The notes beneath the pieces were generated by a model. It was not told the origin of the DNA, made no database searches, and saw only the letters and a list, made by a program, of their open reading frames with translations. Made by a program: the position numbers and the translations under genes. Of a stretch of 64,000 bases of DNA, positions 25,590 to 34,478 are shown one piece after another; positions within the stretch are counted from its first letter, which is position 1; each line of letters starts with the position of its first letter. The stretch is from Polaribacter sp. HaHaR_3_91 (GTDB lineage: Bacteria; Bacteroidota; Bacteroidia; Flavobacteriales; Flavobacteriaceae), in assembly GCF_019278525.1 (NCBI RefSeq), contig NZ_CP058986.1, positions 1,460,001 through 1,524,000 on the forward strand, in the 5' to 3' direction.

Positions 25590-26789
25590 TTAGTTGTTTA
25601 GGATCTGTTTGTGTTGTTCTTTCTTACAAAGAATAACAATATACTCAGTAGTATTAAGTGTTGTAAAGAATAAATATGTATTTCCACCGTCTTTAATTTT
25701 GGTTTCTTTTCTAATTTGAGCGACCGTTTTTGGGAAATTTCTTGTGGTAATATTTGCTTTGTTTTCTACAACTAATTTTTTAAGTTTCTTTTTATCGTAA
25801 CTTAAAACGTTTTCTATTTTAAAGACCCTTCCAGGAAAATCAATGATTTCATCAGAGGTATATAAATGAGAATGTTGTTGTAATTTAAAAACTTTCAATT
25901 GTTGTGAAACTTCATGAAAACCTCCAGATTTTAAAATAGCAGCATTGGGTTCATATAAATAGGAGCGTGGTTTAGAATATTCAGAATTTACTGCTTCTTT
26001 ATAATTAAAGTTAAAAGTTTGTATCTCTTTTTTACCAATATTTACGGTTTTGATTTTTATTGGATCACTATACTCTTTTTCTAATAAAAATAACAATTCT
26101 TTCACCTCATTATTAAAGGCAATAATATGAATTTCTTTTACAAATTTTAATTCATTTATTGTACTTGTAATGTCTAAAATAGGTGAATTTTTAATGAGTA
26201 TTTGATTGGTTTTAGTAAAAAGGAAATCGATGTTTTCTGGAACATTCGGTAAACAATCATTTAGTAAGAACACCTTTCCTTTTAGATCATTTCTTCTTGA
26301 GGGATCTATGTAAATACAATCAAGATTTGCTTTGTAATTTTTTAGATATTCAAGACCATCACCAGAAAAAGTAGTGATGTTTTTTACCTTTAATTGCAGG
26401 TAGTTATGTTTTACAATTTTAGATAAATCTTCATTAATTTCACAATGAATAACTTCTTTAAATTGTTTTGAAAAATAAAAACAATCTACTCCAAAACCTC
26501 CTGTAATATCTATAATTGAACTTCCTGAAACCAAGTTACTTTTATAAGCAGCCGTAATTTCTGAAGAGGTTTGCTCTATGCTTATTTTAGGAGGATAATA
26601 TATGTTTTCTGAAGAAAACCAGCTAGCAAGTTTGTGTTCAGATTTTTGTTTAGCCACAATTTGGTTGGCTAATTCTTGTACAGAAACATCTTTAAATGGA
26701 CTTCCTTTTAAAATCAGTTTTGTAATGTTTGATTTTAAATTATCAGTAATAAATTGCTGAATTTCTGGACTTAAAATGGTTTTGTTCAA
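25590..26789 (-). CDS. THUMP-like class I SAM-dependent methyltransferase (PG_1098 type)
   Basis: This is a Rossmann-fold methyltransferase of a family typical of Bacteroidota; its natural substrate is probably RNA but is not established to my knowledge. Of 399 residues, the first 85 form a helical region. The SAM-binding loop is DITGGFGVD at about 94-102, the acidic strand end HCEINEDL follows, and a DPSRRN motif near residue 160 corresponds to the catalytic DPP-like loop. The C-terminal part (about 285-395) resembles the THUMP-like domain, with RVFKIENVLSYDKKKLKK. The gene lies 6 bp after the AI-2E-type permease gene in the same operon. Confidence 0.85.
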   Translation of the reverse strand: MNKTILSPEIQQFITDNLKSNITKLILKGSPFKDVSVQELANQIVAKQKSEHKLASWFSSENIYYPPKISIEQTSSEITAAYKSNLVSGSSIIDITGGFGVDCFYFSKQFKEVIHCEINEDLSKIVKHNYLQLKVKNITTFSGDGLEYLKNYKANLDCIYIDPSRRNDLKGKVFLLNDCLPNVPENIDFLFTKTNQILIKNSPILDITSTINELKFVKEIHIIAFNNEVKELLFLLEKEYSDPIKIKTVNIGKKEIQTFNFNYKEAVNSEYSKPRSYLYEPNAAILKSGGFHEVSQQLKVFKLQQHSHLYTSDEIIDFPGRVFKIENVLSYDKKKLKKLVVENKANITTRNFPKTVAQIRKETKIKDGGNTYLFFTTLNTTEYIVILCKKEQHKQILNN

Positions 26790-26795
26790 AAGAAA

Positions 26796-27878
26796 TTAGA
26801 GGTCTTTAGTTAATGATTTTACTATTTTATTATCAGCCAAAAACTCTTTTAAAATTACTTTTAACGCAGTGTATAAAGGTACAGCAGTAATCATACCTAC
26901 AACACCAAAAAGTAGGCCTCCAATAATGATTATTAAGAAAATTTCTAACGGATGAGATTTTGTTGTCTTAGAAAATATAATTGGCTGACTCGCAAAATTA
27001 TCAATTAATTGTGCAATTAGATAACCAGTCATTACATACATGGTTGTTGGTAAAATTTCTGATTGAAAATCTAATCCAATATTACTTGTCATTGATAAAA
27101 TAAACATAATTACAGCGCCAATTAAGGGACCAACATACGGAATTAGGTTTAACAAAGCACATAAAAAAGCAATGACGACGGCGTTATTAATTCCAAAAAT
27201 TAGTAAGATAATAGTGTATATGATAAATAGGATTGTAATTTGAGAAATTAGTCCAATAAAATATCTAGACAGTAAATTATTAATGGTATCTAAAGATTTA
27301 GAAAACCTGCTTTCATTGCCTTCTGGTACTATTGCCATCACGCCATTTTTAAGCAAGTGACTATCTTTCATAAAAAAGAAAGATATAAATAATACTGAAA
27401 ATAAACCAACACTTATAGTACCTACAGCACCTAAAACAGCATTTAAGAAATCAGGAATTTCTTTAAATTGAGAAATAAAATCTACATTTTTTAATTCACC
27501 CAAAACATCTATTCCTCTAGAAGAAAAATAGCCTGTAATTTGGTTAAAAATTTCTTGAATATTTGCTTCTAGTTTATCCACCTCAAGCAAAGATAAATTT
27601 TGGCCTTGCTCAGTAATTAAAGGGATAAACATTAAAATTAAACCTGTTAATAGGCTTAACATAAAAATCATGGTAAATACAACAGCAAGCGTGTTTGGAA
27701 ACTTTAATTTTGCTCTTAGAAAAATAATGATAGGTCTGGCAACCAACGATAAAATACTTGCAATTATAATATAGATAATTACAGATTGAATGGTGTATAA
27801 GAAATAACCAAGAAGAAAAATTCCTAAAAGTATTCCTATAGCCCTTAAAATTCCGCTGGCAATTGTTTTAGATTTCAT
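26796..27878 (-). CDS. AI-2E family transporter (PF01594-type permease)
   Basis: The family includes TqsA-like exporters and many permeases of unknown substrate; the name does not prove autoinducer transport. The 360-residue protein has about eight membrane segments: two at residues 10-75, a large hydrophilic stretch at about 85-145, then the C-terminal group. Characteristic pieces are LNLIPYVGPLIGAV near residue 240 and the end GGLLFGVVGMITAVPLYTALKVILKE. Its ATG shares one base with the stop of the preceding gene (TAATG), so translation is coupled. Confidence 0.88.
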   Translation of the reverse strand: MKSKTIASGILRAIGILLGIFLLGYFLYTIQSVIIYIIIASILSLVARPIIIFLRAKLKFPNTLAVVFTMIFMLSLLTGLILMFIPLITEQGQNLSLLEVDKLEANIQEIFNQITGYFSSRGIDVLGELKNVDFISQFKEIPDFLNAVLGAVGTISVGLFSVLFISFFFMKDSHLLKNGVMAIVPEGNESRFSKSLDTINNLLSRYFIGLISQITILFIIYTIILLIFGINNAVVIAFLCALLNLIPYVGPLIGAVIMFILSMTSNIGLDFQSEILPTTMYVMTGYLIAQLIDNFASQPIIFSKTTKSHPLEIFLIIIIGGLLFGVVGMITAVPLYTALKVILKEFLADNKIVKSLTKDL

Positions 27879-29161
27879 TAATTATATCCTTTTACTGTAC
27901 CCATACTTAAAATATTACCATTACCAAAAGTATGATTAGTTGGTAACAAAGTACCACTTTCTGTAGTGATCCAATCTTGCCAAGTAGCAGAAACACCATC
28001 CATTTTCATGCTTGGTACAAACATTTTATAGCTTTTAGGTACAAAATTAGAATCTAAAATCCACAAATAAGAATCACCAGGAGTAGAACCTCCTGTTGTA
28101 TATTTTACTAACAGCGCGTCTTTATGATCTACTTGCTGTATGCTTCTTATAATTCCGTTTTCAAATAATTTATGCGGTGCAACTAACCAAAAAGAATCAT
28201 TATTAAAAATATCCCAAGCTTTTTTTACAATAGTTGTATCTGCTTTTTCTTGTTTTTTGTTGTTGATAAACACACTGCTATTTTCTCTATTTCTAGGATA
28301 TAAATGTACACGAATGCTATCCCAAGAAACGTCTACAATATGTTTTTCTTTGTCCCATTTAAAATGTCTTTTTTCTCCAAAGCTCCATTCTATAAAACGA
28401 GTGTTTTTGTATGCTTCATGTTTTATCGCTTTTAAAATATTATTAGCAAGAATATCTGCTTTACTATTTTCCGACGTTACTTCTCCCATACTTATTTCTA
28501 AACCAAATATAGATAGTTCATGTTTAGTTGGTAATTTGATACCCGTTTTGGTGTCTTTTAAATCAGACCAAGTTGCAGAAACGCCACCAATAGGTATTAT
28601 TGAAGTCCACATTTTGAAAGAAGTTGGTAAATAGTTTTCATCTAAAAACCATAGATAAGAATCTCCAGGAGTAGAACCTCCAGAAGTGTAGGTAATTAAT
28701 AAGGCATCTTTATCATTGTATTTTACAAGGCGCCTTTCTGTTCCAGCATCAAAAACTTTATAAGGAGCTACTAACCAAAAAGAATCGTTATTAAAATAGT
28801 CTTGTGCTTGTTTTATAATTTTTGGATCTGGATTTTCAACAGCAATTCCTTTAAAGTCTACAAGGCTTTTTTGCGGTTCATTTAAAAATAAATGAACGGT
28901 ATTTTCGTTCCATTTTACAATAACAACATTTGTTCTTTTAATCCATCTATAATGATGTTCATTTCTAAAACTCCATTCTAGTATTTCTGTGTTTTTGTAG
29001 GCATCAATATTTAATGCATTTAACATTTTTTCTGCTAAAGCATCGGCTTCTTTACCTTGTTTTCCTTCTGGTAAAGGTTCGTTTGTAGCAAAATAATAGA
29101 TTCCTGCAGAAACAATTATTAGTAATAAAATAATTCCAATAATTTTAAAAAGCTTCTTCAT
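27878..29161 (-). CDS. Membrane-anchored protein with a tandem duplicated domain, unknown function
   Basis: The 427-residue protein begins with one membrane segment (about 5-25, an uncleaved anchor or signal) and then two near-copies of a 190-residue domain at about 39-228 and 235-424. Both copies carry AYKNT, EWSF, NNDSFWLVAP, KDALL, GGSTPGDSYLW (161-171 and 357-367), GVSATW and LPT. The sets align without large gaps at a period of 195-196. No enzyme motif is seen and I do not recognise a family. The repeated Trp/Asp-rich strands suggest an extracytoplasmic beta-rich domain, perhaps lipid- or ligand-binding like LolA-type folds; that is a guess. Its stop overlaps the AI-2E-type permease start by one base. 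Confidence 0.75.
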   Translation of the reverse strand: MKKLFKIIGIILLLIIVSAGIYYFATNEPLPEGKQGKEADALAEKMLNALNIDAYKNTEILEWSFRNEHHYRWIKRTNVVIVKWNENTVHLFLNEPQKSLVDFKGIAVENPDPKIIKQAQDYFNNDSFWLVAPYKVFDAGTERRLVKYNDKDALLITYTSGGSTPGDSYLWFLDENYLPTSFKMWTSIIPIGGVSATWSDLKDTKTGIKLPTKHELSIFGLEISMGEVTSENSKADILANNILKAIKHEAYKNTRFIEWSFGEKRHFKWDKEKHIVDVSWDSIRVHLYPRNRENSSVFINNKKQEKADTTIVKKAWDIFNNDSFWLVAPHKLFENGIIRSIQQVDHKDALLVKYTTGGSTPGDSYLWILDSNFVPKSYKMFVPSMKMDGVSATWQDWITTESGTLLPTNHTFGNGNILSMGTVKGYN

Positions 29162-29246
29162 TTTGTGATTTTATAATAAGTGGCTAAATTAATCTTTTTA
29201 GAATGAAGAAACTATGTGTTGGCTTTATTAAAAGTTAATAAGGTTT

Positions 29247-30116
29247 TTAAAAAGATAGTTCATTAAATATTTTATTAAATTTCTTTGGAAGTTCTTTTGA
29301 TATAGAAATAGTTTTTTTTGTAAAAGGATGTACAAAATCTAAAGTTGCTGCATGTAAATACAAGCCTTTTCCATTTAAAACTTTACCTTCTAAAAAGTAC
29401 TCTTTGTCACCTAAAATAGGATTTCCTAAAGAAAATAAATGTTTTCTAAGTTGGTGTTTTCTTCCTGTTTTTGGTGATAATTTCACCAAGTTTAAAAACT
29501 CAAAACGTTCTGAAATTACAGTATGTAAAACTTTAAAATTTGTTTTAGATTCTTTTTTATCAATAGGAAGTTTTATCGTTCCTTCTGAGTTCATTTTGCC
29601 AATAGTAACAGCAAAATAGGTTTTCTGAATTTCTTTCTCTTTAAATAATTTCCCTAATGCTGTAATTGCTGTGCTTGTTTTACCTATTAATAAAAGTCCG
29701 CTTGTAGGATAATCTAACCGATGAATTGGTTGTGGTTTTACTGCATCAGCTAAAGTACTTTTTTTAAGGTTTTGTGCCAATCCGTTGGCAATGGTTACAA
29801 ACTTATTACCACTCACTAATATACCTGCAGGTTTGTAAACAACGGCTAAAGTTTCGTCTTCAAATAAAACCTCAATATTTAGTTTTAGTCTTTCAAATGT
29901 TGATGAGTTTTCAGATTCAAAAAGTTCTATTTTTTCTCCTCCACAAATGTATTTAGATGTGGTTGCTAAACTTCCTTCAATAAAAATAAGTCCTTTTTTA
30001 ATAGCTTTTTTAATACCAGATTTTGTGGGGATTGTGTTAAAAATACCAACGCTATATTCTTGAAAACGAATTGGTTTTTCTAACTTTTCAACAATATGAG
30101 TTTCTATTAATTGCAT
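29247..30116 (-). CDS. RluA-family RNA pseudouridine synthase
   Basis: These enzymes convert specific uridines to pseudouridine in rRNA or tRNA. The 289-residue protein has a short N-terminal S4-like region (KKAIKKGLIFIEG) and the catalytic motif HRLDYPTSG with Asp135. It also has YKPAGILVSG upstream and the C-terminal LSPKTGRKHQLRKHL and GDKEYF motifs. It is the RluA/RluC/RluD group rather than RsuA. The target base cannot be assigned. Its ATG shares one base with the stop of the VOC gene (TAATG), so the pair is translationally coupled. Confidence 0.92.
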   Translation of the reverse strand: MQLIETHIVEKLEKPIRFQEYSVGIFNTIPTKSGIKKAIKKGLIFIEGSLATTSKYICGGEKIELFESENSSTFERLKLNIEVLFEDETLAVVYKPAGILVSGNKFVTIANGLAQNLKKSTLADAVKPQPIHRLDYPTSGLLLIGKTSTAITALGKLFKEKEIQKTYFAVTIGKMNSEGTIKLPIDKKESKTNFKVLHTVISERFEFLNLVKLSPKTGRKHQLRKHLFSLGNPILGDKEYFLEGKVLNGKGLYLHAATLDFVHPFTKKTISISKELPKKFNKIFNELSF

Positions 30117-30538
30117 TATTTAGCAAATAATTGATTCATATCTTGAAAAGCTTTAAACTCTAAAGCATTATTTTCTGGATCTTTAAAAAACATGGTTGCT
30201 TGTTCACCTACTTTTCCTTTAAAACGAATACAAGGTTCAATTTCAAATTTTGTGTTAACAGACATTAAACGCTCTGCTAAAGAATGCCAATCTTCCCAAG
30301 TTAAAACAACTCCAAAATGCGGAACCGGAACATCATGACCATCAACAGGATTTGTAACAGCTTTTGTTGGTACATATTCTTCTTTTTGGTGAATTACCAA
30401 TTGATGTCCGAAGAAATTAAAATCTACCCATTGTTCTGTACTTCTGCCTTCTTCGCAGTTTAAAATATCTCTGTAAAAGGTTCTGCATTTTTCTAAGTCT
30501 TGTACTGGAATGGCTAAGTGAAATGGTTGTACTTGCAT
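30116..30538 (-). CDS. VOC superfamily (glyoxalase/dioxygenase-like) protein
   Basis: The 140-residue protein has the vicinal-oxygen-chelate fold pattern: [21 protein letters not shown] at the N terminus, a paired second unit beginning [13 protein letters not shown], and [15 protein letters not shown] near the end. Candidate metal ligands are His7, His94 and Glu127. The substrate is unknown; VOC proteins include lyases, dioxygenases and resistance proteins, and this one lacks the features to choose. It lies between ggt (31 bp) and the pseudouridine synthase gene (1-base overlap) in an operon of mixed functions. Confidence 0.88.
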   Translation of the reverse strand: MQVQPFHLAIPVQDLEKCRTFYRDILNCEEGRSTEQWVDFNFFGHQLVIHQKEEYVPTKAVTNPVDGHDVPVPHFGVVLTWEDWHSLAERLMSVNTKFEIEPCIRFKGKVGEQATMFFKDPENNALEFKAFQDMNQLFAK

Positions 30539-30569
30539 ACGTTTTATAGTTTATTTTTATTAAAATTCA

Positions 30570-32261
30570 TTAAAACCCTACGGCTGTATCATCTCCACGT
30601 TTATCTGCTCCACCTTCTAAACTTGTGTCGGGTAAAACTAAAATTGCAGAAACTTTACCAATAATTCTAGAAGTAGTTTCATCAATGGTATATCCAAGGT
30701 CTTTTAATTCTGAGATTACTTGTTTGTCAAAACTATTCGGCTCCATTTTAACTACATCTGGCAGCCATTGGTGATGAAATCTCGCAGCATTTACCGCTTC
30801 TTGCATTCCCATTTTATATTCATGAACATTTAGGATAGTTTGTAAAACAGATGTTATTATGGTAGATCCACCAGGAGTTCCGACTACCATAAAAAGTTTG
30901 CCGTTTTTTTCAACAATAGTTGGTGTCATAGAACTCAACATTCTTTTTTCTGGATGAATTTCATTGGCTTTTGCACCAATTAAACCAAACATGTTTGGCA
31001 CACCAGGTTTGCTGCTAAAATCGTCCATTTCATTATTGAAAAAGAAACCTAATTCAGGTGAATATAATTTAGAACCATAAGCACCGTTTAAAGTTGTGGT
31101 TACAGAAACGGCATTTCCAAATTGATCTACAATTGAATAATGGGTAGTTTCATTACTTTCTATAACTTCTATATTTCCATGAGAAACATCGGCTGATTTT
31201 GTTGCTCTTTCAAAAGAAAAATCTGCCATTCTTTCTTTAGCATATGCTTTAGAAATTAGTTTTTGTTGTGGTACGGTAACAAAATCTGGATCTCCTAAAA
31301 AGAAACTTCTATCTGCATACGCACGTCTTTCTGCTTCTGTAATAACTTGAATAGATTTTGTTGTATTATGCCCAAATTTATCTACATCAAAAGGCTCAAT
31401 CGCTTTCATTATTTGTGCCAAAGCAACACCTCCACTAGATGGGGGAGACATCGAAATTACTTTTAAGTCATCATAGGTAAAAGTAACAGGAGTTCTCCAT
31501 TTAGCTTCGTATTTTGCTAAATCTTCTAAAGTGATGATTCCTCCATTTGCTTGAATAAAATTGACTATTTTTTTAGCTGTTTCTCCTTTGTAAAATTCAT
31601 CTAATCCATTTTGTTGAATACGGATTAATGTTTCTGCTAACGCAGGATATTTAATGGTGTCATTTTCTTTCCAGTTTTTATTAAAAGGAATGGAATCTTT
31701 ATTTGCTTTTAAAAATAAAGATTGATAATTTTTAATTCTATTTTCTTGCTTTTTAGTTACTACAACTCCTCGTTTAGCTAAAGCGATAACAGGCTTTAAA
31801 ATTTCTGACATCGGCATTGTTCCAAATTTTTTATGAGTAGTAAAAATACCTGCTAATGTTCCTGGAACTCCAACTGCCATTGCTCCTAAAGTACTTTTTT
31901 CTTTTACAACATTGCCTTCATTGTCTAAATACATGTCTCTGCTAGCGGCTAATGGTGCTTTTTCTCTATAATCTAACGCGCCAATTTCTCCATCTGCTTT
32001 TCGGTAGACCATAAAACCACCACCACCAAGGTTTCCTGCAAATGGGTATGCAACTGCCAAAGCTAAATCTGTAGCAGCCATTGCATCAAAAGCATTTCCA
32101 CCTTTTTTAAGAATGTCAGAGCCAATTTTAGATGCTTCAATTCTTGCAGAAACAACCATAGCCTTTTGAGTGATTAGACCTGTAGTATTTTCTTTTTGTT
32201 CTGCAGTCTTACAGTTTATCATTAAAAGTGAAAGACTAAAAAGTAAAATTATTTTTTTCAT
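30570..32261 (-). CDS. ggt: Gamma-glutamyltransferase
   Basis: GGT cleaves gamma-glutamyl bonds, chiefly of glutathione, in the periplasm, after self-cleavage into two subunits. The 563-residue precursor has a lipoprotein-like signal (LLMINC, Cys17; Asn at -1 is unusual, so processing is uncertain). It has AVAYPFAGNLGGGGFMVYR near residue 70 and the autocatalytic nucleophile Thr372 in NETTHYSIVD. GTPGGSTIITSV, in the gamma-glutamyl-binding region, follows further on. The predicted cut before Thr372 gives chains of about 371 and 192 residues, as in other GGTs. It lies within a minus-strand operon with a VOC protein downstream. Confidence 0.95.
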   Translation of the reverse strand: MKKIILLFSLSLLMINCKTAEQKENTTGLITQKAMVVSARIEASKIGSDILKKGGNAFDAMAATDLALAVAYPFAGNLGGGGFMVYRKADGEIGALDYREKAPLAASRDMYLDNEGNVVKEKSTLGAMAVGVPGTLAGIFTTHKKFGTMPMSEILKPVIALAKRGVVVTKKQENRIKNYQSLFLKANKDSIPFNKNWKENDTIKYPALAETLIRIQQNGLDEFYKGETAKKIVNFIQANGGIITLEDLAKYEAKWRTPVTFTYDDLKVISMSPPSSGGVALAQIMKAIEPFDVDKFGHNTTKSIQVITEAERRAYADRSFFLGDPDFVTVPQQKLISKAYAKERMADFSFERATKSADVSHGNIEVIESNETTHYSIVDQFGNAVSVTTTLNGAYGSKLYSPELGFFFNNEMDDFSSKPGVPNMFGLIGAKANEIHPEKRMLSSMTPTIVEKNGKLFMVVGTPGGSTIITSVLQTILNVHEYKMGMQEAVNAARFHHQWLPDVVKMEPNSFDKQVISELKDLGYTIDETTSRIIGKVSAILVLPDTSLEGGADKRGDDTAVGF

Positions 32262-32356
32262 AAGGTTGGTGTTAAGTTCTTTAATTTGTTTAGAAGGAGT
32301 AATACTTCAATTTAAAACTTCTTCCTATTAGTTATGCAAAATATATTCAACAAAAA

Positions 32357-32974
32357 TTACTCTTGAATTTCATTTGTGTTAGAAGCGCTAGTTAGTTCTT
32401 TAAACTTTTGATTTGTATGTGCTATTAAATCTTTAAAAAATAAGGTAAAATCTTCTTGAAGCTCATCTTCTAAAAGACGTAAATCCTCAATAGCTAAATT
32501 CATTTGAGATTTTCCTTTTGTTCTAGTATTCATTCCGTTTAAAACCTTTGCAATTCCGTCTTTATATTGATAATTGAACAAAATATTATATTCAATCATA
32601 TATTTAATGAAGTTTTGAGATTTTACAGGTAAATCGGAAGATATGCTACTAAATAAATCATAAACATCTTTGGTATAGGTTTCTAGCGGAACGTCTGAAT
32701 AATCTGCCCAATTCTTAGCTAAGAAATAATCATAAAAAATATCAATAATTACGCCATCGTAATGTCTGTAACGTTCGTGCAAACGTCTTTTACTTTTTCG
32801 TACAACTTCGTGAGCATCTGTAAACGTGTCAATTTCTCTGTGTAAGAAAATTCCTTGCTGAATTTCTTTAGAAAAGCTCAAATAATTATTACCTCTAATA
32901 TGGTCGGCAATAAAATTACCAATCATAATATTGGTATTGTTTTGTGATAAATATAAATGGGCTAGGAAATTCAT
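32357..32974 (-). CDS. acpH: Acyl carrier protein phosphodiesterase
   Basis: AcpH removes the phosphopantetheine arm from acyl carrier protein. The 205-residue protein begins MNFLAHLYLSQ and has IGNFIADHIRG, then IFLHREIDTFTDAH and DGVIIDIFYDYFLAKNW, all signatures of the family (formerly DUF479), including the HD-like His and Asp residues. Length is normal. It follows the dnaN terminator and is the first gene before ggt, with a 95-bp spacer between. Confidence 0.9.
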   Translation of the reverse strand: MNFLAHLYLSQNNTNIMIGNFIADHIRGNNYLSFSKEIQQGIFLHREIDTFTDAHEVVRKSKRRLHERYRHYDGVIIDIFYDYFLAKNWADYSDVPLETYTKDVYDLFSSISSDLPVKSQNFIKYMIEYNILFNYQYKDGIAKVLNGMNTRTKGKSQMNLAIEDLRLLEDELQEDFTLFFKDLIAHTNQKFKELTSASNTNEIQE

Positions 32975-32987
32975 GAAGGTAAATGTA

Positions 32988-33028
32988 AAGAAAAAACCAC
33001 AATTAATTTTTAATCAATTGTGGTTTTT
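32988..33028 (-). terminator. dnaN terminator
   Basis: A 13-bp stem AAAAACCACAATT (32992-33004) with AATTGTGGTTTTT (33016-33028). On the minus strand it is followed by T-rich sequence. A second small hairpin, TCCTGT/ACAGGA, lies at about 33041-33056 between this and the dnaN stop. Confidence 0.85.
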
Positions 33029-33091
33029 AATATTATAATTTCCTGTTTTTACAGGAATGATACATCATTTTAATGCAATAAATAAAGTGTA

Positions 33092-34210
33092 TTAGCTATT
33101 TAACATTACTGGCATTACTAACATGGTAACTTGTTCACCTTCGTCAGTACCATCAATAGGAGTTAAAATTCCTGCTCTGTTTGGTAAAGACATTTCAATT
33201 AAAACATCGTTAGAGCTTAAATTGTTTAACATTTCGCTTAAAAAACGAGAGTTAAATCCAATTTGCATATCATCACCTTGGTAATCACAACTTAAACGTT
33301 CGTCTGCTTTGTTTGAGAAATCTAAATCTTCGGCAGAAATATTTAATTCCGTCCCCGCCATTTTTAAACGGATTTGGTGTGTTGTTTTACTAGAGAAAAT
33401 AGAAACACGTCTTACAGAGTTTAAGAAAGAAGCTCTGTCTACCGTTAATTTATTTGGATTCTCTTTTGGAATTACTGCTTCGTAATTTGGATATTTACCA
33501 TCAATTAAACGACATACTAAAACTACGTTATCAAACGTAAATTTTGCATTTGCATCGTTATATTCAATAGTAACATCACTATCAGAACCACCTAAAATAC
33601 CTTTTAATAAGTTTAAAGGTTTTTTTGGCATAATAAATTCTGCAGTTTGATCTGCAGTAACATCCGTTCTTGTATATTTCACTAATTTGTGAGCATCTGT
33701 TGCAACAAAAGTCAAACTTTGCGAGCTAAACTGAAAAAATACACCACTCATTACTGGGCGTAAATCATCATTTCCTGCAGCAAATATTGTTTTAGAAATT
33801 GCAGTTCCCAAAATACTTGCAGGTACTACTGTTTTACTTGGTGATGGTAAAGAAACCGCTTTAGGGAATTCATCTCCACCAAAATAAGCCATGTCATATT
33901 TACCTTGATCAGAACTAATTTCAATTGCATTGTCACCTTCCGTTTTAAACGTTAAAGGTTGGTCCGGAAACGTCTTTAAGGTATCTAATAATAAACGTGC
34001 AGAAACAGCTATAGAACCAGAACTATCACTTTCTACATCTATTACAGAACTCATTGTTGTTTCTAAATCTGATGCAGAAACTTTTAATTGGTTTTCAGAT
34101 AATTCAAACAAAAAGTTATCTAAAATTGGTAAGGTATTGTTGCTATTTATAACGCCGCCTAAAACTTGTAATTGTTTTAATAATTGCGAACTCGATACAA
34201 TAAATTTCAT
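33092..34210 (-). CDS. dnaN: DNA polymerase III beta subunit (sliding clamp)
   Basis: The beta clamp encircles DNA and tethers polymerase III and many repair proteins. At 372 residues it has the usual length and three clamp domains: MKFIVSSSQLLKQLQVLGGVI at the N terminus, DDLRPVMSGVFFQF in the second, and DGKYPNYEAVIPKENPNKL opening the third. The C terminus MLVMPVMLNS keeps the conserved MP.M/L motif. It is not beside dnaA, which is normal for Bacteroidota. A TATATTTG element lies 26 bp upstream, divergent from the deacetylase gene. Confidence 0.97.
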   Translation of the reverse strand: MKFIVSSSQLLKQLQVLGGVINSNNTLPILDNFLFELSENQLKVSASDLETTMSSVIDVESDSSGSIAVSARLLLDTLKTFPDQPLTFKTEGDNAIEISSDQGKYDMAYFGGDEFPKAVSLPSPSKTVVPASILGTAISKTIFAAGNDDLRPVMSGVFFQFSSQSLTFVATDAHKLVKYTRTDVTADQTAEFIMPKKPLNLLKGILGGSDSDVTIEYNDANAKFTFDNVVLVCRLIDGKYPNYEAVIPKENPNKLTVDRASFLNSVRRVSIFSSKTTHQIRLKMAGTELNISAEDLDFSNKADERLSCDYQGDDMQIGFNSRFLSEMLNNLSSNDVLIEMSLPNRAGILTPIDGTDEGEQVTMLVMPVMLNS

Positions 34211-34235
34211 TGATTTTTTATCTTTATTAGTCTTA

Positions 34236-34243
34236 CAAATATA
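34236..34243 (-). promoter_or_regulatory. dnaN -7 promoter element
   Basis: Minus-strand TATATTTG fits TAnnTTTG exactly. Transcription would start near 34230, about 20 nt before the ATG. Confidence 0.5.
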
Positions 34244-34356
34244 ACCTTAATAAGTGATTCTGAAAATTAATTTATTAACAGGTTATGAGCATTTTGTTAA
34301 TGAAATTTGAAACGTTATAATTATGTTAACAAATTTCAAGACCCCTCATAAAAAAC

Positions 34357-34364
34357 TACATTTG
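34357..34364 (+). promoter_or_regulatory. -7 element upstream of the PIG-L deacetylase gene
   Basis: TACATTTG fits TAnnTTTG but implies a leader of about 110 nt, longer than elsewhere here. Moderate to low support. Confidence 0.35.
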
Positions 34365-34478
34365 TTTTTATAACAATCTGTAATTTTTTAAAGATTGTTA
34401 GACTAAGCATTGCAATGAGGTTTCTATAATTTTTTTTAACCTCACTAAGACTTAAAAGAATAGACCAATTTTATACAT

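Noticed and set aside
28140..28634. 164-codon plus-strand frame
   Set aside because: Antisense to the duplicated-domain gene; the sense repeats are conserved, the antisense product has no known features.
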